DNA of 64,000 nt from Jiangella asiatica (GTDB lineage Bacteria > Actinomycetota > Actinomycetes > Jiangellales > Jiangellaceae). The stretch is from positions 1-64,000 of the forward strand of contig NZ_SMKZ01000013.1 in assembly GCF_004349065.1 (NCBI RefSeq). The letters run 5' to 3'. The notes under the pieces are model-generated. The model did not search any database and was not told the origin of the DNA. It saw only the letters and a list, made by a program, of their open reading frames with translations. Numbering within the stretch: the first letter of the stretch is position 1; each line of letters begins with the position of its first letter. Of this stretch, positions 15,408-25,034 are shown piece by piece. The position numbers were made by a program, and so were the translations under genes.

Positions 15408-18148
15408 AAAGCCTCCTCGGCTCGACGTTGGGTGAAGGATGATGACCTGGCGCGGTGCCCTTTTCCACCCCGAGCATTCGCTAGGGGGGAATCGAACGTG
15501 GCCTCTCCTTGCACGAATTCGATGCGTTTTCCGCACGGCAGAACGACGTCCGCCGTCGTACCGGCCGGCACCAAGACGTTCACGGTGAATCTCTCCCCGT
15601 CAAGCACCCATGACGACTCGATGCGTCCGTATGGTGAGACGTGTACGGCGCGTGCCCAGGTGAGGCCGCCACCGGGTTGGGGAACGATCTGGAACCTGCG
15701 ATACGCCGGGCCATCGTCGAGGAGCTGGATGCCGGCGACGTGCCGATGGAGGAACGAGATCACGGCGCCTTTGCTGTAGTGATTCAGTGACAGGTGTGCC
15801 TCGCCGGTCGTGTCGATACCGTTCCAAGCTTCCCAGATGGTCGTGGCTCCGCGATCAATCATCGTCAACCAGGAAGGCTCGGTGTCTTGGAGGAGCAACT
15901 CGTAGGCCAAGTCGAGCTGCCCATGGTCGGCAAGGACCGGCAGCAGGTAGGGCGTGGCCAGGAAGCCGGTGCCGGGATGGGTTCCGGCAGCGCGCACCAG
16001 CTCGACCAGCCGCCGAACCGCTTTCGTGCGCGCGGTCGGCGGTACGAGTCCGAACGCGAGCGCGCGCACGTGGGCCGCTTGGGTATCGCGCGTCAATGCC
16101 CCGTCGGGGCGGAAGAACTCGGTCATCCAGGCCTTGCGGGTGGCCTCGGCCAGCGCGTGATAGTGGGTCTTCTCCAGACGGTTGCCGAGGACCTCGGCCA
16201 TGTCGCCCAGCCGGCGCGCCGACAGGTGAAGATATGCGGTGGCGACGTCGCCGTGGTCGGCCTCCCGCAGATCGTCGACACCGGCCGATCCAGTCCCCGT
16301 GCCGTCGGGTTCGAGCCACTCTCCCCAGTGGAATCCGGTGTCCCAGAGGAACTGATCGTGCGGAGCCGGCACGGGCCGAGTGGCCGTCCGAGTCGGGTGG
16401 CGTGCGGACCGAGCGGCGTCCGCGGCGAACTCCACCCACGCCGCCATCGAGGTCCACTGCTCCCGAAGGAGCTCCTGGTCACCGTAAGCCCGGTAGACCT
16501 CCCAAGGGACCAGCACCGCGGCGTCGCCCCATCCGGCTGCACCGTGGGCCACGCCGAACTTCTCAACGATGGCATCGGAGAGGGTGTTCGGCACACAGTG
16601 GTTGACCGCTCCGCTGGAGCGCTGTTCCACGGCGAGGTCACGCAGCCACTTGACCGAGAATCCGGCGACGTCGTAGAGGAAGGCTGCCGTTGAGACGAAG
16701 ATCTGCCAGTCACCTGTCCAGCCCGCACGCTCCCGGGTGGGGCAGTCGGTGGGGATGTCGCACACGTTGCTCCGAAGGCTCCACACCGCCGCTTCGTGCA
16801 GTCGGTTGACCCGCTCGTCACTGCACTCGAACCACCCGGTGCGCCGTAGGTCGGTATGAACGACGACTCCGGTCAGGTCGTGTCCAGCGTCCAGGCCCTC
16901 CGCGCCCTCCAGCCGCACGTAACGGAAACCGTGCGTCGTGTGCCTGGGCTCGTAGACGACGTCGGCGCCCGCGAGCGTCACACTGTCGGTCTGGAACGGC
17001 AGAGCGAGGTTTGCGAACTCGGGTTCGTAACTGACGTTCGAATTCCCGGGATCGCTGACCGCCAGGTTCTCGAGCGTGACGTCCCCGTCGTCGCCCAATG
17101 CCTCGCCGTGCGTGAACGTCAAGGTCGCCCCGGAGCGAACACTGCTGGCGAGCCGAATACGCCCGTTGAAGTTCTGCCCGAAGTCGACGACCTGGCGATC
17201 CCCCCGGTCGATGACGGCAACGGGGGCAAGCTCCTCGATCCGCCGCACCGGGGGTGACGGTGACGAACACAGGCGGCTGAAATCGTGGGCGGCAACGCGG
17301 ACCGGGACCCAGTCAGACGGCCTGGTGCCGGGCGTGCACCAGCCCGGCACGTCCAACCGGAGATCCACGACCTCACCCTGAATGAGGTCGGCCTGCCGAA
17401 TGGCGCCGAAGCCTGACAGCCAGTCTGGCCCGGTGCCGAAGTGCACCACATCACCGTTGGTGCTACGAAGCACGAGTTGGGCGAGGAGCGCGACCGCGTC
17501 ACCGTAGTGCCCGCTCAGCCGGGCTCCGCCGACTTGACCGCGAAACCACCCATCCGAGAGGACGGCTCCCAGGACATTCTCACCTGGCTGGAGCATGTCG
17601 GTGACGTCGTAGGTCTGGACCTGGAGGGTCGCCCCATAGCTGGTGAAGCCCGGCGTCAGCTCGAGGTCTCCGACACGCCGTCCGTTGAGGTGACACTCGT
17701 AGATTCCGTGCGCGGTGACGTAGAGCCTCGCCCGCTCGACCGGCTGATCGACGACGAATCCACCGCGTAGAAGATGCGCGGGGTGCGGAGTCTGATGCCG
17801 TTCTTGCGCTGACTCCGACGGCTCGATCCAGGTGGCGAGCCAGTCGGCCTCCTCGAGGAGACCGAGCTCGAAGGACGCCGGCGTGGCCCAGTCGCTAGCA
17901 CCGAGCTCGGTCCAGACCCGGACGGTCCAGGTCACGGTCTCGCCGGATCTCCATGGCGGGCCGCTGTACTGCACCAGGACCGACTGGTCGCTGTCGATCC
18001 GGCCAGAGTCCCACCCGTTCGCCCGCACCTGGTAGCCGACCTGCCCACGAGAACCAGCCGGCAACCGCCATGAGAACCGTGGTCGCGACACCGTAATGCC
18101 CAATGCCACGGCAAGGTGCTCAACCCGTAGTTCCGTCGGCGATGCCAT
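15404..18148 (-). CDS. GH78 family alpha-L-rhamnosidase (copy 1)
   Basis: 914 aa. Domain order as in GH78: N-terminal beta domains (LRVEHLAVALGI..., CHLNGRRVGDLELTPGFTS near 150-170), the (alpha/alpha)6 catalytic barrel with CPTRERAGWTGDWQIF near 468-483 (acid Glu in TRE) and TTIWEAWNG near 765-773 (base Glu), and a C-terminal beta domain. It cleaves terminal alpha-L-rhamnose. No signal peptide: starts MASPTELRVEH, so probably cytoplasmic. 32 nt after the dehydrogenase gene and overlapping the aminotransferase start, within one operon. A paralogue of similar size and the same motifs lies at 41507-44215. Confidence 0.92.
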   Translation of the reverse strand: MASPTELRVEHLAVALGITVSRPRFSWRLPAGSRGQVGYQVRANGWDSGRIDSDQSVLVQYSGPPWRSGETVTWTVRVWTELGASDWATPASFELGLLEEADWLATWIEPSESAQERHQTPHPAHLLRGGFVVDQPVERARLYVTAHGIYECHLNGRRVGDLELTPGFTSYGATLQVQTYDVTDMLQPGENVLGAVLSDGWFRGQVGGARLSGHYGDAVALLAQLVLRSTNGDVVHFGTGPDWLSGFGAIRQADLIQGEVVDLRLDVPGWCTPGTRPSDWVPVRVAAHDFSRLCSSPSPPVRRIEELAPVAVIDRGDRQVVDFGQNFNGRIRLASSVRSGATLTFTHGEALGDDGDVTLENLAVSDPGNSNVSYEPEFANLALPFQTDSVTLAGADVVYEPRHTTHGFRYVRLEGAEGLDAGHDLTGVVVHTDLRRTGWFECSDERVNRLHEAAVWSLRSNVCDIPTDCPTRERAGWTGDWQIFVSTAAFLYDVAGFSVKWLRDLAVEQRSSGAVNHCVPNTLSDAIVEKFGVAHGAAGWGDAAVLVPWEVYRAYGDQELLREQWTSMAAWVEFAADAARSARHPTRTATRPVPAPHDQFLWDTGFHWGEWLEPDGTGTGSAGVDDLREADHGDVATAYLHLSARRLGDMAEVLGNRLEKTHYHALAEATRKAWMTEFFRPDGALTRDTQAAHVRALAFGLVPPTARTKAVRRLVELVRAAGTHPGTGFLATPYLLPVLADHGQLDLAYELLLQDTEPSWLTMIDRGATTIWEAWNGIDTTGEAHLSLNHYSKGAVISFLHRHVAGIQLLDDGPAYRRFQIVPQPGGGLTWARAVHVSPYGRIESSWVLDGERFTVNVLVPAGTTADVVLPCGKRIEFVQGEATFDSPLANARGGKGHRARSSSFTQRRAEEAL

Positions 18149-18180
18149 GCTTACTCCTCACGTGGGATCGGTCACCGTCG

Positions 18181-19212
18181 TCAGAGCACGCCGGAGAGGT
18201 CGTCGGCCCAGTCGAGCACCACGCCCAGGTAGGGCTCGGAGTGTGTCATGATCATCCGCCATGCCTCCGGCGCATGATCCACGGGAAAGTGGTGTGTGAT
18301 CAGGGGGACGGTTTTCAACTGGCCGGTCGCGACGAGCCTGAGCGTGGCATCCATGCGCCTATGCTCCAGACCGGCAACGACGTCCACACCAATCTCCTGG
18401 TCCCTGAGCGGCTGGAGCGCGAGCCGATCACGCACTCCGTAGAAACCCGCCGAGACGATGTGTCCGAATCGACGCAGGTAGGGCACGAGTTCCTCGAGCG
18501 CCTCGATGGTCCCCACGGTGTCGACGACGACGTCGATTCCATCCGGGAAGCGCTTCTCGATCACAGCTCGCGGCGACTGCGTCCCCGTGTCGACGACCAT
18601 GTGAAGGCCGCCGGCCGTGTCGAATCTGGCCAGCCGGTCCGAGTGCCGGCCGAGCATAGCGACGCGTGCGCCGCGTAGCGCCAATGTCTGCGCGGCCCAG
18701 TGTCCGACGAGGCCGTCGCCGATCACGACCGCCACGCCTCCGATCTCGACCGGTGGACGCGACCCACAGTTGTAGCCGACCTGTGCAAGCACAAGTCCGG
18801 AGAACGCTACTTGGTCGCAGCCCTCGGGCAACCTCCAAACCCATGACCTCGGCACCACCGACGGCGAGATGTGCCCGGCCCCCTCGGCGAAGAGGTCGCA
18901 TATGCCGCTCACCCGGCTCGCGACCGCGAAAACCGTCTGGCCGACCTCGAGGTCGTCCACTCGATCTCCCACCCGCAAAACCGTGCCAACCTTCTGATAC
19001 CCCGGCACGACCGGGAACGGCCACGGGTCGCCGTCCCGCCACGGCGTGTCACCGCGAATCCGCTCACCGCGCAGGAAGGAGGACTCGGTTCCGGTGCTGA
19101 TCCACGAGTGCGTGAGTGCGACGACGACGTCGTCGGGCCTGGGTTCCGGGCAGGTCACCTCCTGGACTTCGACGACCCCCGGGGTAGTGAAGACGACCGC
19201 TTTCGCTCGCAT
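18181..19212 (-). CDS. MDR-family dehydrogenase
   Basis: 343 aa medium-chain dehydrogenase. The N-terminus KAVVFTTPGVVEVQEVTCPEP leads to HSWISTGTESSFLRGER, an atypical GroES-like region seen in sugar or bacteriochlorophyllide-a-dehydrogenase-like MDRs; the Rossmann part has VVIGDGLVGHWAAQTLAL. The usual GHE zinc motif is not evident (VVPGYQKVG instead), so it may be zinc-free. ATG 19212 lies 58 nt inside the end of the upstream DMF-amidase-like gene, with GGAGCG upstream; the homology starts at once, so the overlap seems real. Substrate unknown. Confidence 0.82.
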   Translation of the reverse strand: MRAKAVVFTTPGVVEVQEVTCPEPRPDDVVVALTHSWISTGTESSFLRGERIRGDTPWRDGDPWPFPVVPGYQKVGTVLRVGDRVDDLEVGQTVFAVASRVSGICDLFAEGAGHISPSVVPRSWVWRLPEGCDQVAFSGLVLAQVGYNCGSRPPVEIGGVAVVIGDGLVGHWAAQTLALRGARVAMLGRHSDRLARFDTAGGLHMVVDTGTQSPRAVIEKRFPDGIDVVVDTVGTIEALEELVPYLRRFGHIVSAGFYGVRDRLALQPLRDQEIGVDVVAGLEHRRMDATLRLVATGQLKTVPLITHHFPVDHAPEAWRMIMTHSEPYLGVVLDWADDLSGVL

Positions 19213-21527
19213 ACGTCACGCTCCTGGTGGTCAGTGGACAGTCCGCTCTGCCGGTCGGACGTCACGCGCGTGGGTGTCGGCGCCGGCTGTGCGGGGAATG
19301 TGAACGGCTCGGTGGACAGGAAGCGACGCAGCACATTGCGGCTCAGGGTCGCGACGTTGTTGCCGTAGTCGTTGTGGGCGAGCGCACCGGACCACGAGAT
19401 CGAGCCGGTCGCGAAGACGGCTCCACCCGACGCCGTTTCGAAGAACACGAGGTCTGACCGTGCCCGGCGGGTGACCGCGCGCACCTCGGACATGAGAGTG
19501 ACCGCATCCTCCTCGTCGTCGTGTGATGGCGTCCAACGCTTCCGCGGCTCACCGACGGCTGAGGCCAGGACGAGCGCATGGCGTGGCGTGCCTAAGGCGT
19601 GATCGGCACGATCAACTTCGAACCCTGCCGCGCCGTAGCGGTGGATGACATTCGGGAACGCACCGATCAGTTCGTCGTCCTCGATCCCGGCGAAGATGAA
19701 GGCCCCTCGTGGATCGAAACTCCCGGGCTGCCGCCTATATGGCGAACCGGCCGGGGGGCCAGCATCCGGTTCCTCGGAGAACCCGAGCCCGGACATTCCA
19801 ACACCCACGTAACGCTGGGGTGGCCGACCACGCCACCGCCATGCTCCGCCCGGCTCACCCGTGAAACTGATGTGTCCTTCACCCGCCGCGGCGTGGCGCG
19901 CCGCGTCCAGGCCCGAGGCGTCCTGCCTGCGCACCTCAACTGTGTGTCCACCACTGCGCATGGCGGTCACTCGATAGAGGCCGTTGCCCGAGAGGTACAT
20001 GTAACGGCCACCGGCCTCGAGATAGCCGGCGAGCCCGTCGAGCATCGGTGCGCTCCAGTACTCCGCGTGCGCTCCGGAGATGACCACGCGGTATCGGCGA
20101 AGTAGATCCGCGCCCTCGCGATCGAGATCCTCGTCGGTGATCACATCGAAGTGCACGCCCTCGTGCTGGAGCCAGTCGGTGATCAGCAGATCCGCCGTCA
20201 GCTGATGCGGGTCGCCGCCGAGTCGGTAGTCGGGACGGATGTGCAGGTTCGGTCGTAGCCACGACGCGTGGCATACGCTGCTGGCATCGGAGTGCCGATC
20301 GTAGAGCCCGCTCAGGCCGCATTCCACCGCGTACCGGCCACGGTCGGTGTGCTCGGCCGCCGACGCGTAGCTGGCTCGCCAGTTGCCATAGGCGAGCCAG
20401 CTGAACAGCGGGGCGACGAACAGCACCTGAGCCCTCGGACCGTTGGGACGCGGGCGTACGACGATCGGCGCGAAGTCGATCCCGGATGTCGTGCCCTCGA
20501 CTCGGATCGCGTAAATGCCGCTGGAAAGCGCGTCGTCGATGTCGAACGATGCGGTCGGCTCCCACCCCGCGTCGTCGAGGTCGTCGTCGTGGAAGTGGAT
20601 GGCATCGTAGAGCTCCGGCCGCTCGCGCCAGGACAGAGAGCTGCCATCCCATCGCGGACCGGTCACGGCGCGCGTCGGCATTTGCACCGTACGGCCATCC
20701 AGCCCGTTTCCTGACACGTCGACGACACGCTCAGATGGGATGTCCTGCGCGAAGTCCCACGCCGCCACGACGGGCCGGTTGTGGGGCTGAGCGGGCGCCT
20801 CGGCCTCGAGCATGACCTCGTCTTGGGACAGGGGTCGTCCGAACAGCCGCGGCATCGCGATCTTGCCGTTGAAGGTCCGGTTCGTGAGTCCTCTGGCGTC
20901 CCGCCGCCGTGCTCCCGCGATCAACAGCGGCTCCGGGACGCCGGCCACGGATTCGATCCCGGCGGGAGCCTCGGTCCAGACCGCGTCACTCGTCGACACC
21001 GACGGCGTGAGCGCGTCGCCGACAGGTCGCACCAGGAGGCATAACCATCCGTCGACGCCGTCGAAGGTGAAGCCGACGAAATGCCACGCGTGATCCCGCA
21101 GTGCGATCGACGACTCGATGCAACCTTCCCCCTCAGCGCCCGCGATATCGGCCCGGACACGGCCTGCCGCGGTCGTGCCGATCGCCCAGCCGCGGCCGTC
21201 GCGGTCACTCTTCGAGATGAGAGCCTGCGCCCCGGCCGACAGGAGGGTCGGCATTACCCATAGTGTGACGCTGAACCCCCTGTCTATCCGCAACCGCGGG
21301 TCATCCTCGATGACCACGTACGATCCGGACACGATGGACTGCGGACTGGACGCATAGGTGCCGTCGACCGCGCTCTCGCAGGCTTCCGGTTCGCCTCCTG
21401 CGCCAAGGCTCGCGCCCGACAGCCGCACGAGGGAGACCTGTACCTTTGGATCGACCGCACTGACCATCACCGACACACGCTCACCGGCGGCCGCACCCAT
21501 CTTGTCGGTGTAAGCGACAACCTCCAC
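19155..21527 (-). CDS. N,N-dimethylformamidase large-subunit-like protein with LamG-type insert
   Basis: 790 aa. The start (YTDKMGAAAGERVSVMVSA) and the C-terminal two-thirds, with VLFVAPLFSWLAYGNW, DLLITDWLQHEGVHFDVITDEDLD, and GGRYMYLSGNGLYRVTA, follow the pattern of DMF-amidase beta subunits, which hydrolyse N-substituted amides together with a small subunit. Residues ~75-250 look like a concanavalin/LamG beta-sandwich. The small subunit is not in the window. No signal peptide. The gene begins the operon with two dehydrogenases, GH78 and an aminotransferase, so an amide or glycosyl-amide substrate is plausible (inference). The last ~50 residues look low-complexity and overlap the next gene. 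Confidence 0.75.
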   Translation of the reverse strand: MEVVAYTDKMGAAAGERVSVMVSAVDPKVQVSLVRLSGASLGAGGEPEACESAVDGTYASSPQSIVSGSYVVIEDDPRLRIDRGFSVTLWVMPTLLSAGAQALISKSDRDGRGWAIGTTAAGRVRADIAGAEGEGCIESSIALRDHAWHFVGFTFDGVDGWLCLLVRPVGDALTPSVSTSDAVWTEAPAGIESVAGVPEPLLIAGARRRDARGLTNRTFNGKIAMPRLFGRPLSQDEVMLEAEAPAQPHNRPVVAAWDFAQDIPSERVVDVSGNGLDGRTVQMPTRAVTGPRWDGSSLSWRERPELYDAIHFHDDDLDDAGWEPTASFDIDDALSSGIYAIRVEGTTSGIDFAPIVVRPRPNGPRAQVLFVAPLFSWLAYGNWRASYASAAEHTDRGRYAVECGLSGLYDRHSDASSVCHASWLRPNLHIRPDYRLGGDPHQLTADLLITDWLQHEGVHFDVITDEDLDREGADLLRRYRVVISGAHAEYWSAPMLDGLAGYLEAGGRYMYLSGNGLYRVTAMRSGGHTVEVRRQDASGLDAARHAAAGEGHISFTGEPGGAWRWRGRPPQRYVGVGMSGLGFSEEPDAGPPAGSPYRRQPGSFDPRGAFIFAGIEDDELIGAFPNVIHRYGAAGFEVDRADHALGTPRHALVLASAVGEPRKRWTPSHDDEEDAVTLMSEVRAVTRRARSDLVFFETASGGAVFATGSISWSGALAHNDYGNNVATLSRNVLRRFLSTEPFTFPAQPAPTPTRVTSDRQSGLSTDHQERDVCERKRSSSLPRGSSKSRR

Positions 21528-21861
21528 AGGCGAGAACCTTTCTTAGAGCTCGAACGCCGTAACGCATCGCACCTAGGTTCCGCGGCGGCTCGGTTTTGCG
21601 TCGCATCTCAGGAAGCACCGGCGTGCGGAGCGACCAGCACATCTTCAACAGTCGCGCTGTCAGATTTGAACTATAAATTTCTAAGCTTGAAACCAAGGTA
21701 GGTTCGGCCACGCCGATCCGTCAACGCGTGTCAAGCGCTGGGCACCGAAATCGGTCCTCTGCCCAGTCGGGACAGCCTGAAACGACACTTGGTCCACGCT
21801 CGCCAGGTTGTGGCGAACGCAGCGGCCGATCAGGCCTGCGACGGATTGACGGAGCGCGGTG
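21528..21861. promoter_or_regulatory. Divergent intergenic region with AT-rich promoter-like core
   Basis: 334 nt between the amidase-like operon (minus) and the LLM gene (plus). An AT-rich stretch at about 21664-21702 reads, on the minus strand, TTGGTT ... TATAGT/TAGTTC at 15-17 nt spacing, the best promoter candidate for the five-gene operon. No gene is seen here. GGAG at 21851 is the ribosome-binding site of the LLM gene. Confidence 0.45.
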
Positions 21862-22740
21862 ATGGAATTGCAGAGAGATCCTGCGACCCGACCTTTCCGC
21901 TTCGGCGTCTACATGTCGAACGTCACGTCCCGAAAAGACCTGATTGCGAAGTGTCAGCGTGCCGAAGACCTCGGCTACGACGTCATCGGCGTGGCCGACC
22001 ACCTGGACATGTGGGCGCCGTTCCCTGCGGTTATGCTGGCTGCGGAGGTGACGGAACGCCCCAAGGTCGCCACGACGGTCCTCAACGCTGCGTTCTACAA
22101 CCCAAGCCTGCTGGCCCGAGACGTGATGGCCGCACACCGGCTGACCGACGAACGGTTGGAGCTCGGACTCGGGACCGGGTACATGCGATCCGAGTTCGAC
22201 GCGTGCGGGCTCGCCTGGCCGGCCGCGCCACAGCGCGTCGACCACTTGGAGCGCAGCATCGCCGAGATCCGCCGCCGGTTCGCCGGCCCAAACGGCATCC
22301 CGCGACCGCCCCTCTGGGTGACGGGTCGCGGCGACCGCGTACTGCGCATTGCCGCACGGGAGGCCGAAATCATCGGCTTGACGGGATTCGCACCGGGCAA
22401 CGACGGACACAAGGGCGATCTGGCCAATGCCGACGGGCTCGCCGAACGAGTGGCCTACGTGCGAGCACACCTCGGCAAGCGATCCAGCAGGGTGGAGCTC
22501 AATGTTCTCGTGTGGCGCGTCATGGTGACGACCAATCGCATCGCCGCCGCATCAAACCTGGGCCCGGCGCGGTCTCTGACGCCCGATGAGCTTCTCAACG
22601 TTCCGACCGTCCTGATCGGGACGCCGATGCAGATAGGTGAGCAGCTCGTCGAGTTCAGGGAACGGTTCGGCTTCTCGTACATCACCGTTCGTGACTATTT
22701 TCTCGACGAGTTCGCGCCCGTGATCGCTTATCTGCGCTGA
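21862..22740 (+). CDS. LLM-class (F420-type) oxidoreductase
   Basis: 292 aa luciferase-like TIM-barrel protein. FRFGVYMSNV at the start, AEDLGYDVIGVADHLDMW (cofactor-binding N-terminal pattern), LELGLGTGYMRSEFDACG in the middle, and QLVEFRERFGFSYITV at the end match the TIGR03621-like F420-dependent group common in actinomycetes. Likely reduces or oxidises a small substrate with F420 or FMN. ATG 21862 is chosen because GGAG lies 7 nt upstream; GTG one codon earlier is also possible. Convergent with the OppC permease gene (42 nt gap). Confidence 0.88.
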   Translation: MELQRDPATRPFRFGVYMSNVTSRKDLIAKCQRAEDLGYDVIGVADHLDMWAPFPAVMLAAEVTERPKVATTVLNAAFYNPSLLARDVMAAHRLTDERLELGLGTGYMRSEFDACGLAWPAAPQRVDHLERSIAEIRRRFAGPNGIPRPPLWVTGRGDRVLRIAAREAEIIGLTGFAPGNDGHKGDLANADGLAERVAYVRAHLGKRSSRVELNVLVWRVMVTTNRIAAASNLGPARSLTPDELLNVPTVLIGTPMQIGEQLVEFRERFGFSYITVRDYFLDEFAPVIAYLR

Positions 22741-22782
22741 TCGCGGTACGCCCGTCATTGGCATGTGCGAATCGGGCGCGGA

Positions 22783-23664
22783 TCACCGCATCCTGAGCTG
22801 ACGTCCCAGGGACTCCGAGAACCGGTTGAGCCCGAGAACGGTGAGGACGATGGCTAGACCAGGGAAGAGCGATACCCACCAGGCGCCGGCGTGCACAATG
22901 CTGAACCCGTCACGGATGATGTTCCCCCACGACGGCGCCGGCGGCGGCACCCCGGCCCCGAGGAACGACAACGCAGCTTCGGCGAGGATGGCACCAGCCA
23001 TGATGAGTGTGGCGTAGACGAGAATCGGCAGCGCGGCATTGAGGCCTATGTGGTAGCCAACCAGCCGGACCCGCCCGGTGCCCAGCAGCCGGGCGGCGAG
23101 GACATAGTCGTGGGCATACTCGGCGAAGATGGCACCACGGACGACTCGAGTCATGGGAAAGGTGAACAGAACGCCGAGCGCGATGATCGTCGTTGCCATG
23201 CTCGGTCCCATGACAGCGGCGAGCACCAGCGGTAGCAGTATGCCGGGAAAGGCCAGCCCGATGTCGACGAACCGCATCACGATCTCCTGGACCCACGGCC
23301 GCCCGGTTGCGGCCAGTGCACCCAGAATGCTGGCCAGCACCACGGCGATCAGCGTGGACGATGCCGAGACCGCGAGACTTAGCCGGGCGCCGTGGACGAC
23401 GCGCGCCAACACGTCACGACCCAGCTGATCGGTTCCGAACAAGTGTTCTAGGCTGGGCCTCGCGAGCGCATCCTCGGCGTTGATCTCGGTCGGCGAAGTC
23501 GTGATGATCGCGGGCAGGACCACCAGGATCAGGAGTAGCCCTCCTGCAGCACCAACCAACCAGGCCACCATGGCGCCGCGGAGCCACGAACGCGTCGCGG
23601 TGGCATCCTGAATCGACGCATGTGCGGTGACCTTGATTTGCTGGCCAGGCTGGATCGCCGTCAT
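22783..23664 (-). CDS. ABC transporter permease, DppC/OppC type
   Basis: 293 aa inner-membrane protein. One N-terminal membrane segment (about 29-53), then a periplasmic stretch with LFGTDQLGRDVLARVVHGAR, typical of OppC, and five more segments. The EAA loop for the ATPase reads EAALSFLGAGVPPPAPSWGNII near 236-257. Forms a heterodimer with the OppB-type protein whose gene ends 4 nt inside its start. Imports peptides, nickel or glycosides in known cases. No ATPase or binding-protein gene is next to it. Confidence 0.92.
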   Translation of the reverse strand: MTAIQPGQQIKVTAHASIQDATATRSWLRGAMVAWLVGAAGGLLLILVVLPAIITTSPTEINAEDALARPSLEHLFGTDQLGRDVLARVVHGARLSLAVSASSTLIAVVLASILGALAATGRPWVQEIVMRFVDIGLAFPGILLPLVLAAVMGPSMATTIIALGVLFTFPMTRVVRGAIFAEYAHDYVLAARLLGTGRVRLVGYHIGLNAALPILVYATLIMAGAILAEAALSFLGAGVPPPAPSWGNIIRDGFSIVHAGAWWVSLFPGLAIVLTVLGLNRFSESLGRQLRMR

Positions 23665-24722
23665 TGGGCACTCATCTCCACACTTCGCGGGCTGAGGGCC
23701 ACATGCAGGAGGTCCACCACGAGATTCACGACGACGAACACCGCGGCGGCGACGATCGCCACAGCGCGGACGACGCCCAGGTCGCCCTGATTGACACCGG
23801 TGATCAGCAGGGTTCCCATGCCAGGCAGGTTGAAGATGGTCTCCACCAGGACGGCGCCCGACATTAAGGATCCGATTACCACGCCCAGGACCGTGATGGG
23901 GGTGATCAGGGCGTTCCGCAGTACGTTCCGGAACAGCACCACCGGCCAGGACAGTCCGCTACCTCGGGCCGTGATGACGTAGTCCTTCGCCAGTTCGTCG
24001 GCCATCGATGCCCGGACAATCCTCGTCAGCGCCGCCATGATGCCCAAGGCGAGAACGACCGCGGGGCCGATGATCGGCGACAGCCATGGCCCGAAGCCTT
24101 CTGAGATCGGCACGTACCCACCGGACGGGAGAATGCCGAGCGCGACCGCGAAGGTCTGGATGAACAGCAGGCCCAGCCAGAAGTCCGGCGCGGCATACAG
24201 CATTGCGACCAGGCCGCTGATCGCACGATCCGTTGCGCGGCCTTCCTTCCACGCCGCGAGCACCCCGAGGACCAGCCCGAACAGGCACGCCAGCGCGATC
24301 GAGAAGGCCATGAGCTGGAAGGAGACGGGTAGCGCTCGGGAGATCAGCTCACCAACGGTCTCCGGTCGAACGACCGAGTCACCGAAGTCGAACTGGACGA
24401 GGTCACCGAGAAACCGCACGAAACGCACCACGAGCGGATCGTTCAAGCCATTCTCCTCGGCGAACTGCTCGCGCGCCTCCGCGCTGGCGAACATACCGAG
24501 TCGGGCCAGCGCAGGATCGTTGGGCGACAGATCGACCATTACGAAAACAGCGAATGTCACGCCCAGCAACGTCACTGGAGCAAGCACGAGCCGACGGAAG
24601 ACCAGGCGGCCTGCGTTCAGCCTGCTCGGCCCCTTGACCTTTGAGGTCCCGCCGATTCCGGACTCAGGAAGTGTGTCGACCGTCAATACTCCAACACCGC
24701 CTTTCGGCGCCGGTCGTGGCAC
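23661..24722 (-). CDS. ABC transporter permease, DppB/OppB type
   Basis: 353 aa. OppB-type permease: first membrane segment near 50-70, LSPNDPALARLG in the periplasmic loop, then segments with the ATPase-contact region LAKDYVITARGSGLSWPVVLFRNVLRNALITP. The first ~45 residues form an unusual hydrophilic lead, so a later start is possible; GTG 24722 is the longest. Overlaps the OppC gene by 4 nt. The solute-binding protein that usually starts such operons is missing; upstream lies only 0.3 kb of non-coding DNA and an XRE gene pointing away. Confidence 0.9.
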   Translation of the reverse strand: MPRPAPKGGVGVLTVDTLPESGIGGTSKVKGPSRLNAGRLVFRRLVLAPVTLLGVTFAVFVMVDLSPNDPALARLGMFASAEAREQFAEENGLNDPLVVRFVRFLGDLVQFDFGDSVVRPETVGELISRALPVSFQLMAFSIALACLFGLVLGVLAAWKEGRATDRAISGLVAMLYAAPDFWLGLLFIQTFAVALGILPSGGYVPISEGFGPWLSPIIGPAVVLALGIMAALTRIVRASMADELAKDYVITARGSGLSWPVVLFRNVLRNALITPITVLGVVIGSLMSGAVLVETIFNLPGMGTLLITGVNQGDLGVVRAVAIVAAAVFVVVNLVVDLLHVALSPRSVEMSAQ

Positions 24723-25034
24723 AGTGGACCCGACCAGATGGTTACGCAGAGTGGAGAAAAGATAACGGGTAGTGACAGAAGTCCAGCACTGTTCACGCGA
24801 GGTTATGTTTTAAGTCGACCCATCGTCAACCGTGGCACAGTCGAGCCGTCGCCACGACCCACTCACAGTTGTGCACGAGCTTCACCACAGGTTTCATTCG
24901 AACCGCCACGACGTCGCTGCCTCATGGGCCGTGCGACCCCACCGGGGCGCTCCTGCCGACGCAGCGCCCACCAAAGTGGGCGAAGTCCACTATAGTTGGC
25001 TGAGATTCACCAGCGCTCCAGCCAGGCTCGACTC
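24723..25034. other. Intergenic region without a recognised gene
   Basis: 312 nt between the oppB-like gene (minus) and the XRE gene (plus). It holds a TATAGT hexamer at 24991-24996 that could be the -10 of the XRE gene, and just before it AAGTGGGCGAAG (24974-24985), which resembles the AAGTGGACAAG motif upstream of two other XRE genes at 36066 and 41295. Nothing else is seen. Confidence 0.35.
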
